Shown here: positions 51,310 to 62,200 of the stretch, in pieces
Position numbering within the stretch: position 1 is the stretch's first letter
Layout of the letters: every line of letters begins with the position of its first letter
Source: Lethocerus indicus
Taxonomy: Eukaryota; Arthropoda; Insecta; Hemiptera; Belostomatidae
NCBI GenBank assembly: GCA_019843655.1
Contig: JACDQD010000005.1
Span: forward strand, 3,623,575 to 3,687,574
Direction of reading: 5' to 3'
Length of the DNA: 64,000 nucleotides
Program-made: the position numbers and the translations under genes
The notes under the pieces: model-generated
Told to the model about the DNA's origin: nothing
The model's database searches: none
Seen by the model: the letters and a program-made list of their open reading frames with translations, nothing else

Positions 51310-54300
51310 AAAAATCATAACTGTCGCGATATTCTGATTCCCACCCCAATTTGGTCTTAAGGTCGACCGGTTTCTCCTTATCGCCGCCTTCAGTAGCCGT
51401 TAGAAATTCTTCCACAAATTTTTCTCCTCATCCCTAACTGATTGTAACATATACTATGGTGAAATTATTACGCGTGCATATTAAAAACGTTCAACTAAAA
51501 ATGTGTAAACCGATACGAAACCTTCGTTTACGTTATCAGGAAGTAGATACGCACCTAATACCTATTATGCCAAATAGTCTCTGAAACTGAAATAGCTGTG
51601 AGACTCAGTTCTGTTAATGATTTCCTAGCGCGTTAAGAAACAAAAAAAATTTCTGTTTCTATTTGGCTCTCACTCTTATCCACAGCTGTTTTTATAACGG
51701 TGTTATAATAATGCACCCGCCAAAATAAACTAATCCGAAATCTAAGCGGATATATGTTATTTTACAAGCGAACCCGTTTTTTGTTTACGTAAACATGTTT
51801 CCCGTGAGAGTAGTAAACGATGAACATTATAAGAGTGAAAACATTTCGCGATGAGATTGAATATTGAAATGTCAGCTGCTTTCAGCCTACAGAATCGGCG
51901 TTCAATAGGACACAATATAACTGTGTGCTATGCGTTATGACGCTCGGTAATAACTGTAAATGGAGAAGAAATGCAATATTATTCTCATTTAAGAGCTGCG
52001 ATTTTCAATCGGTGTCCTGCGAGAGGACCGTAGGAGTGCCACGTATTTATCTTCAGGTGCAATACATTAAAACGTTGCAAAAATAATGGAGGAATTAAAC
52101 GCAACTTTATTGATCGAAATAAGAACATAAATTGACAATATTTTCGCCCCGCACTTAATTGATATTCCGATAAGAGTGAATTCGCCGAAGAACCTTGTAT
52201 TCGAAATCTCGTGTCGTAAGGGCCCGAATTTGCACCGAATTAAATGTTCGCATTTGATCATGTCGAAAAATAAAAGAGTATGAGAAAAGCTTCAATAACG
52301 TATATGACAAGAGATGTCTACTCTCGCCTGACTACAAGGAACATCGAACATGATAATAATAAGGTAGGCCTATGGTAGTATCCGAGATACTACTGGTATT
52401 GACTGGTATTAAAACTGATTCAGGGATACTTGTTTAGTTATCCGGTAACGGAGACTGGATTCGATGCTAACTAGCGCATAGCAGATTGCTCTTGGACTGC
52501 AATTTAGAGAGTTCAACATCTTGTGCATCTCCTCCCCGTCCTGAGGGGCCTACCGTAAACAGCGTTGTTTTAATTCTGTTGCTGCTGATTTAATAATAGG
52601 GTCAATGGCGACGGTTTAGCCGTGAAACCAGCGGAGGGTATAGAGCATAACAAAAAAAAAAGTTGAAGGGAATTAAAGAACGCATGAAAAATGCATGGGA
52701 AACATGCAAGGTACGTCAATTTGACATGCTAGGAAGGAAATTAAGTTGAAAGGATCGCCAAATTTAAGCTCGTCTATTGAATGAATGACGAAAAATATTA
52801 ACCATCGCACAGATCAAGGATAAACAAACATTCGGAACTGTTATTTGGGCTAATTTTAATATCGAACAATATAATATAAGTAAATGTACTAAGTAAAGCA
52901 TCTATCAGAAGAAAATTTGAAGAAATATATCAATACATATATTGAAATATATCAATTTAAATTTGGCGGCAGTAATTATAAAGTTCCCAATATTATAGAA
53001 TATAAATATTTCTTGATTCTTAAAGCCTACAACAGTTGACATAATTGAATTGCTTCAGTAACTTAAATAAAATTACTTTCTAGCAATATTCATAGAATCA
53101 TCTGCTACGATTGATAAATACAATCCTCAGTATTGGAAAATGCTCAGTTTAAATAAACATCGTTCCAATGGTATCCTGCCATAAAGCCGGACGTTGAAAC
53201 TCCTAGATATTCGAGTGAGCATTAAATTACCTGTTTCCAAGAACAAAGGGAAGGTTGAAACCTATGACTCATGACAGTCTGAACTGTTGGGGCCGGTGTC
53301 GGTATCACTTCGCTGTTCATTTCAGGGAGCAAATGGGTCAAACTTGAATCCAATAAGTTATTAGAAATTGACCCCAATCACAATCGCGGTCAATAACAAA
53401 GGTATCCGAATCGATATTTCGAACTTGCGAGAACTTTAGAATGACAAATTGTGGACAGCGATTAATGTCCCCGCCGTTGGGCTTTATCGGCCAGATTTCT
53501 AATCGACAGTTTAATGTTGTCATTTAACGAGAAGTAAGAAATCAACGCTGTGTCACAACGCTTGAGCAATTGCTCCTGGAAACGCAGCTAATGAATACAT
53601 TTTCTTAACTTAAAATATTGGAATGAAATCGGAGTATCGCTTAAAACAATTTGAATATATAAACTCGTACAGCTTTAAAAATTTCATGGACACTTTTTTG
53701 TGGCAAAGAAAATTATGACTCGATTAAAGACATTAAGAAGGTCATTCGTTTTTTACGTTTTTTTTTACCCCGGCAATCATTTTAGTAAAGACCACTATAA
53801 GGATTATAGTCTATTAATCATTAAATTTGATTGCTAGCTTACATGTTCTACTTTCGTTTGACTAGACTTGATCAGAGAATTAGCTACTACTAGCTCTGCT
53901 GTAATAGCTTTTAGTAGAAAAGCAGCCGGCGAACTACTTTACCTGTTTGAGAATTGAGTTTATTTCGTTATTTTTTGTTATTGAAATATTACTCTCGCAA
54001 TGTTCTGTCCTTACTCGTACATTTGGTCCTGTCGACCTTTCGCTCTTGTACTTCAACTATATCCAGTGCAATAATAAGGCCATCGATGTTACCTTGGATT
54101 CTATACAAGTTTATGGCAATCAAAGTGGAAGAGAAGTATATAGTCGTATGGTATATTTTTATTTTAAGGTGCCCAAATAGCTGTCCTCCAGTTTTTGTGA
54201 TCTGTTTCCATTTGTTGATTCGTCTTATGCTAGATCGAGTAATATTCTTGAGGATCTGTCAGTAAAATACTGTCGTCTGACTAATTTACTGACGAGGATA

Positions 54301-54720
54301 TCTAGAGTGGAGGGTGAAGAAGTAACGAGTGTATTATTATGTGTCTTATTTACCCACGGCGGAATAGTCTCGGGATACATTATATTACTATAATATGTGA
54401 AATATATTACAGCCACCGAATTTTAATGAAAGAGAAGGAGAAAAACGTCGCGGGCGGCTAATGAATAGGAAGTGAGGCCTTGCAGAGTGCAAGTTAGCGA
54501 ATTGACCCACTTCCAGGGTCTGGCGGGCGCCCTTAAAGCGTCGAAAACAATTTACAGTTAAAAAATTCATAAACTCGCGGCGTCCTTCCTCTCCTGTCGT
54601 TTGGAAGGGGTGGAGAAGTGGAGGGATGAGGGGGAGCCGTCCTTCTCTGTTAGCCGGCTAACGGTACCGCTCTGGCGGCCAGAACCCGAGTAACAGGAGG
54701 CCCCCACCGTGGCCCGCAAG
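51310..54720. other. Intergenic DNA upstream of CDA2
   Basis: Contains one degenerate hammerhead-like relic (51363-51397). No gene is recognised. From about 54.45 kb G+C rises towards the CDA2 promoter. Confidence 0.4.
51363..51397 (-). repeat. Degenerate hammerhead-like motif
   Basis: Minus strand: GGCTACTGAAGG, CGGCGATAAGGA, GAAACCGGTCGACC. GAAACCGGTC survives but A9 is G, stem II does not pair and stem I is lost. It begins 54 bases after the stop of the orphan exon frame. Confidence 0.4.
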
Positions 54721-54724
54721 GTGA

Positions 54725-54773
54725 TGACGTCAGCCAGGCTATAAGGCAAACTGGAAGGCCTCCACCTCTGTTA
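54725..54773 (+). promoter_or_regulatory. Candidate distal CDA2 promoter: CRE and TATA
   Basis: A perfect palindromic CRE, TGACGTCA (54725-54732), lies 7 bases before TATAAGG (54740-54746). An initiator-like GTTAGTC with its A at 54773 lies about 33 bases from the first T of the TATA. If used, the CDA2 leader is about 278 nt. Sites are seen; function is inferred. Confidence 0.4.
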
Positions 54774-54944
54774 GTCCTTCTTATAACTGGAGACGGGCTG
54801 AGAGGCAGAGCGCGTAGACAGTGCAGGAGAACACACTCTCGCGGCCGATAGTGAAAGTGTGGAGCCGATTTGAAAAAGAGGAAGGAGGGATTGAAGTCGT
54901 GCAGTCGGAGGGCGCCACAGTCGCCCCACTTCTCTTCTTCCCCT

Positions 54945-54983
54945 TATAAATAAAAAGGAAAACGCCTGCCCCACTGCCACTCC
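54945..54983 (+). promoter_or_regulatory. Candidate proximal CDA2 promoter: TATAAATA
   Basis: TATAAATA (54945-54952) is a better TATA box than the distal one. CCACTCC (A at 54979), about 34 bases downstream, fits a YYANWYY initiator. The leader to the ATG at 55051 would be 72 nt. Choice between the two starts needs transcript ends. Confidence 0.4.
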
Positions 54984-55050
54984 TCGCTAGTGAGACACCG
55001 CGGACGGGCGAACACACATCCAGACCGAGATAGAGAATAGATTATTGAAG

Positions 55051-55102
55051 ATGGCGCAACTGAGGCCGGCCCTATTCCTGGCCTTCCTCGTCCTCACGTG
55101 CT
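55051..55102 (+). CDS. CDA2: CDA2 exon 1: signal peptide
   Basis: ATG in context GAAGATGG, 17 codons plus one base, donor GTAAGT. A hydrophobic core (ALFLAFLVL) continues into exon 2 as CWLAAVDG, giving a signal peptide likely cut near VDG. The exon is too short to appear as a long open frame. Confidence 0.9.
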
Positions 55103-56182
55103 GTAAGTACCCCAACCCTATCAATTTCAGTTATTTCATTGCGAAGCATCCGATTGATGTGCCGCGGGAAAAAAAACGAGCAAATTTACTTTCTCCTATA
55201 TAAACTTGTACCTAGTCTTAATGAGATTATATATTGACAGTGCAGGGAATATAATTCATTTATTCGGCCGTTGAATAAAACTAAATTTATCAGATAATCC
55301 GATTTGATCTGGATCTGGGCGGATAATATTAGGTGGCCGGGATTTTTCATGATGTTTTCAATTGTAGACAACTTTCATTTACGACAGGGGTGTTCGCCTC
55401 TAAAAAAAAAATAAAAAAGGATAATCGCATTTTTAATTATACTTTTAATCGAACTTTCATATTTAAACTCGAAACGGGAGGGAATGGAGGGGGTGGATAG
55501 GTAACATCCGGAATTGTTTGTCCCCACCGTCCGGGGTAATAGGGGTAATCGATAGGTAGCGTTAAGGCGCCTCAACGAATTACGCCTCGATCTTAGACCC
55601 TATAATCATGGGCCTATCGGGATGAGATCGAAAATCTAATGGCGACCAAAACCGGTTTCCTTGCATCCGACGTTATATTCGGACCCATTATACAGTACCG
55701 TTATGTAAATTACTGGAATTATACCGGGGGGGGGCTTTAAAAAATTTAAAAGCCGAGGAGTCGACACGATCTCTCAACAAGGTAAGTCGTTGACCCAATG
55801 TTTTTTTTAACTGTCGTCTGCGCTATAAACACTTAGTGATATTAGAGCCAGCCTTCATTTATTGTAGTTTCAACAAATTTAAATTTTGAACTCTAAAGAT
55901 GTAGTGGGTAATATTTAAATATGACAACAATGTCGACGAAGTCAATAGAATTTCACGCTTTTTACGGTACATATATTAGCGTCAATTTTACTGACAGTTA
56001 AGAATTTGATGGAGGGGAGGGTAACGAAGGAAATATAAGTCCGTGACAGTGTATGTTGGGCACCACGCTGGCGAAGGAAGAAAGAGATTGGAGACTGTCG
56101 GAGGAGGTTGGAAGTGGAAGAAGTGGTAGGGCAGGGTGGTCGGAGCCGACGGTGGCGCTCCTCAACCGCTTAGAAAGTGTGT

Positions 56183-56222
<40 letters not shown>

Positions 56223-59200
56223 CCTTTTGTTTTTATTACAGCGAGAAAGTCCTCCGCGTGTCCCGGATACCATCCGTTATACAACACCGCATTCCACCAC
56301 TACCTCCACCACCCCCCCAAACTCTATAATATCCTCCGACAGCAATTCGAAAATAATAGATTGCGACAAACGAAATATTCTAAGCCTCCCCTGCGGACGT
56401 GGAGTAGATTTCACAGTTCTAGCCGAGATAGAGGCCGACACACTTTTCGGTCTACTACCCGGCTGTTTTCGATATTCAAATATGTTACAAAGTCCTCACT
56501 TCTTGGTGGGTGGGGCGGGGGTCAGAAAATATCGGGATGTCGCAATACCAACTCGCGGTCCGTACACGAATTCAACAGTATTTCTGGTCCGCCATCGGGT
56601 ATAGATTTTTCCAGTGGGCGGTGTACGCGGTCGTGATAGGCGCTGCGGAAAACCGCAACGTTTTTGCCCGCCGAAGTTGGAAACGTGGCCGCGTCCGCTT
56701 CAGTGGACGGCCCGCCGGGTGGGGCTCCGCCCCACGACCACTTTCTCTCGTTTCCAGATTTGAAATTTAAATAACTGGCACCGGTATACTGTCCTGGTAC
56801 CGATTCTTTTTCACTTTTACATTCTTCCCTTATACGCTTTCTTTTCCATTCTTCTCTTCCCACCCAATCGTTAAGAGAGGGGGGGTAGTCTTTTCGTCTT
56901 GCATTATTCAACGTGGAAACAATAATTTCTCAACTTCCCAACTAGTTTAAATTGTACCGCGGACGACATAACAATTGTAGATAAAAGACCGACATTTCAT
57001 CGGTCCGATATTCCATCGGAATATGGAGGGATGAAGGCCTGAATTCTTTAGATTATAGATTGTAACAAAGAGTTTTATTTCTAAAAGAAAAGAAGATGTT
57101 GAAAGCAGTTTTTTAATACCCGACAGAGATTAGAACGTCTACCGGTCGTAGATTTATAAATAGGGGTGTTACGTGTAAAATTATATAATTGATCTGTGCG
57201 AGACTTAATAATTCATATAAATTAACAATTTATTCCGTACCAGAAAGACGGGGGAGAGGTAAAATGCCACATGAATTTCTATCCCGCTCCAGTACTACGC
57301 CATGTAATAAATTTCACTTCCCCGGCCGTGTTCTCCTACTCCTCCTGCAAGGGCCCCTCCCACTCCGCCCTCCCTCCATCACGTTGTCTTTCAGCCTGTC
57401 TTTCACTTTCACGACCCTGGAGGCGACCCCCCGCCTCCCTCCCACCACCACTCCGCCCAATCCCGACTTGCCGTTCCTTTTGCGCAATACCCAACCGGCA
57501 AGTTTTAACTTCTCGGTATTACAAGAAGGACACACACACACACTATCGAACGTTTTCATTCCCCGTTCAGTTAACAACTACCTGCCTATCCGCCGCCATT
57601 ACAGTTTTCCCGGCCGACTACCGACTTTACGCAACGTCGAACTACCCCGCAATTATGCTTCTCCTCCGTTCAACTCTCCGATTACAGATTATTCCACAAA
57701 GTGCTAAAATAAACTCTGAAATTGTGCAATGACTTGGCACGTTCGCACAGTCGCAATACGGGCGAAGAAGTTTATTAAAGTAATTTATTGATTAATAAAA
57801 GTGTTTATAAAGAAAAATAAGCCCAGTATAATAAAAAATAAAATCTCGGCTCGGACGACCGGCAACGTCCAACCTACCCGCACTGTTAAGTCAAATATTT
57901 TTACTTTGACTCGAGAATAGGGCTCCCGTACGGTAAGAAACTTTGTAATAAGAACCAAGTACGGCCTTCCTTCTGAAGGAAATACAGCGAAGGGAAGACA
58001 GTTATTTTAATTTCTGCACACGTGTCTTCAGTACCCACCACACCAGTCGGATTACCTTTGTCACAATTATTGTCTACACTCTTTTACAGTAATTTCTCGA
58101 GGGATTGGAATAAAGGCGGGGAAATAATAGTTGAATTGTCCCGTTCCAGGTTGGTTGGCAGCGGTGGATGGCAATGAACAGCCTATCAGGGTGAAGCGTC
58201 AAGACGACGAGGGGCTTGATGCGGAACTCGGGGACTCGGTCGAAGAGCTCTGCCAGGATAGACCGCCCGATGAATACTTCAGGCTGTCCACTTCGGGAGA
58301 CTGCAGAGACGTCGTTAGGTAGTAACACAGGGACAGACGAAACCCCGGATTTATATACCAAAACTATCATTATCCCTCGACAAAAGAAAGAAAGAAGCTC
58401 TAGACTCATAGTATTTAACCACTTCCCATTTAAATCGAAGTTTGAGATGATTAGACCGAAGGTAGTATGCGGCATGTGTACCCTCAGTCTTTTCATCTCC
58501 AAGTATATAATTTACGAGCGCCTAATTTCCACTGAAGATTTAGATCAATTATTTTATTACTATTATTCGCCCAATGGAACGGGCTCAAATATATTTATAA
58601 ATTTACATTAAATTAAACATTATTTTCTCAAACACACACTTAGATATACAAATATGACTAACGTATATTTCGTAGACACCAGTGAAATAGTGAAGGACAC
58701 GAAGATGAACACCGAAGGATGTGGAGCTGGCGGGACATCTATATCCCAGTGTAGTAACAGGGCAGTCTAGTCGCCACCAGTGGAAATCATTTTTATAGGA
58801 TACAGCAAATAGCAAATGATGGTAGACTCGTAATACGACAACTTCAATTGCTCGATAGAAAAATTGTCAACCGTAATTTATAAGCACCTTCTTTTCACGT
58901 GTCATAAAAATCTTCTATCGTTGAAAGTACCAACGGAAATCGAGTCGCGAACATCCGAAACGGAATATAAGAAAGTGATTCCGATTGAGAAAAAGCAATG
59001 ATTATTGGTGTTGTTGTGTTTGTCGTATCGAGAGTCAATTTTGTCTGTTTTTTTTGGCGAAGGTGCGACAAGGCGGCCGAGAACGGGAAGACGAGGCTGG
59101 CAGGAGTCCGCTGCCCCAACGGGCTAGCGTTCGACATAGACCGCCAGACTTGCGACTGGAAAACAAATGTTAAGAATTGTAAAGAATTAGAAAGTAAGTA

Positions 59201-62200
59201 ACGGCCGGGGCCGTGGACGGGCGGTAACGCCGCACGCCCCGAACGACGGGGTAAACGGAAGGCGTCGGGACGGAAAAAGTCGGGGAAAAACCCCGACGCC
59301 TTGCCGTCCTACCCCTTTTTCCATTCTCTAACAATTAAGATTATCCTCGTTTTTTTTTTTGTTTGACTCTGTCTCCACCAGGTGTACTAAAGCCGGTATC
59401 AAACAAATCAGTTGTCCCTCCGGATTGGCTTTCGACATTGATAAGCAAACGTGTGATTGGAAGGGTAAAGTGACCAACTGTGATCAGCTCGACAGTAAGT
59501 GACTGGACTCGTCGGTCTCTCTCAAGCCAGTGGTTGTTGTTAGATGTTGATTGGACGGCGATTTGTTGATATGACCGAGTAGAAAGTAGTCGATTGATTG
59601 GACTGATTGGCTTTTTTACCGGTCGGTCCCCCCACCCCACCGCCAACACGCCCGGGGGGGGGGGACCGTTCCGTCACACGTTGAGAAACGCATGGTAGTT
59701 GAACCAGTAATATCGCAGTTGTATACTAAATACGAAACTAGAATTAGATTAGAGTTGTCTGGATTAGTTTAGACAGTATTTTTGGTAATGATTAAAATTT
59801 TAATTGCCACCGATAAAAATACTACAACAACCAATAATACAACCGACCGCCTACCCCTCCCAACTTCTACACTGTACATTACTGCTAACACCACTTACTA
59901 CTTACTTCTTTTTCATTACAAACTCCTTCTGTGATCGCCACACTACTATTACCCACCATCACTGTAAAGACGCAATACACGACTACTATTCCACAGGAAT
60001 ACACTGCCCACCTCCAACATATCTCTACCGGAACTACGCACTTGAAACTGTTTTGTGTCATTATTCACTTTGGCTTCGACTCTTACTGCCTCTACTAACG
60101 CTTATATTATAACTGCCGGTATTCTACTTTTTTTTCCGACACAAACGATTCTGCTGTTATTATGTCCGATATTAATGCTCACTAATTAATAGTAATTTCT
60201 TCGGAGATAATAATAGCGGATCGTCGTTAACTATTATACAGTAGTACTACATAATCTTATAATATACCTCTGACTGATGATGCACATGCTTTTTGAGTGG
60301 TTGATGGCTGTTATACAAAATGGGATTTCTGTAATGGTTTCGACTGGGCTAATGGTGGTAGTAATTGTGGGAATTGTGGTAGTGGAAGTAAACCAGTCTC
60401 ACTTTAGTCTTCACTTTAGTAATAGACGCTATTTCTTTTTTAGTATTAAAATTGCCAATAACAATTTATTATAAAGTACTTATAAATATTTATAACAATA
60501 AATAACGAAATTAAATCTAATATTATTTTAATTGTTATAATGTGTTTGTATCAGATGCTATTTATTCAATTTTATATAGGTATTTATACATAGTTATACA
60601 TATATGTATATATACCTATATAAAATGATTTTAAGATTTTACGTCTTAAACTAAACGGGAGATTACGAATTTTTTCTTAAAATAAGTTAGCTAATGAAAC
60701 ATGATTTACCACATTAAACTATATAAAAAAAGGAAATGATTTTCATTCAAAAATAGGGCAGTCTAAATTATTTATTGTGAGACAATTCTTACATCCAGCA
60801 CTATGGTGTATTGCTGGAGCACACAGTGCAACTGCATTCTAACCAATGATGCGGACAAACTTTCAATTTCAAAGAATGAGAATGAAACAGCGAACTGAAA
60901 GCTGCCTGTGCATGATATTATTATATATAATTTATGAATTATACATACAGGATGAGTTTTAAATAACATATCTAAAAGAGAACCATCGTGCCTTTTACAC
61001 TCTACCTGCGAAATAATGTCATCACAATTTCTTTCCTGGCAGGTGCCATTTCATTTTTTCGTAATAGAATCATAACTGCTAATGAGTGGAGCAGAAAAAT
61101 TTGTCTAATTTAGAAAAGTGAACTCATAATTCGACTGTATTTTACATTTAATTAATTGCAGTCGTTCTTGCAAGTTGTCTGCGGTCATAAGAGCTCGATG
61201 ATTCATTTGAAGATATGTAATTGAGACTCGCACTCTGTATAATAAAACTAAACCAGAAATCATACCACAAGCCATTCACATTATACTACATCACACAGCA
61301 ATTGGGGTTAGAGCGAAAGGGAGGAAGAGAGGATGAAAGAAAGGGAGTGAGAAAGAGAGAGAGAACGTGAAAGCAAACTATATAAATACAAATGGGGGGG
61401 AAGAACAATCATAAAAAAACTCTACAGAATGATCATCGTAATCACCATGAATATCATTGTCACTAATAATAGCACTTTATATCTTTTTTCTTTCCCAATT
61501 TTAACGGAATGTCAATTGAAACATCTTCCCGTTTTTCATTATTAACCACCGTGTGTGTTTTTAACAATTCTAATTCTTTCTGTTTGTCTTGCGATCTGTT
61601 TTTTCTATCGTATTAATTTTTCAACCCTCGTTCTATATATTTTGCACTGTTATAGATTGACATATACAAACACAGGCACACTCACGTACACTCGTAATCG
61701 TTCTTACCCCGTCCGGGCTTAATGAGATGAGACACCGAATTTAATGTGAACAAACCATGAGTCGGTCACAATTCGATTAATTGTCTCCCAAAAAAAAAAA
61801 ATAGGGGGTCGTCAGAGGAATCGTTAGAATCTTTTCGTCGATAAAACCTGTGCTTTGACTATATCTGTGTTTAAACTATACGAGTGACGTTGGGCGCTTT
61901 CAGAGCCGAGGAAAGTGCTGCCCATCTTGAAGACCGACGAACCCGTCTGCCCCGAAGGAAAGCTGTCGTGCGGAAACGGCGAGTGTATCGAAAAGGAACT
62001 TTTCTGTAACGACAAGCCCGACTGCAAAGACGAGTCAGATGAAAATGCCTGCAGTAAGTCCCAATATCGATATTAGGCTGTAAATCGCAAAAAATGATCT
62101 TTCCATTCTATTGGCTGTAAAACTGTATTTATTTTCAGCCGTCGAACTGGATCCGAACAGAGCGCCCGATTGCGACACTACACAGTGCGTGTTGCCCGAC

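Noticed and set aside
57189..57732. Overlapping open frames in CDA2 intron 1
   Set aside because: Proline/leucine-rich low-complexity translation of CT- and C-rich DNA; no splice signals and no homology recognised.
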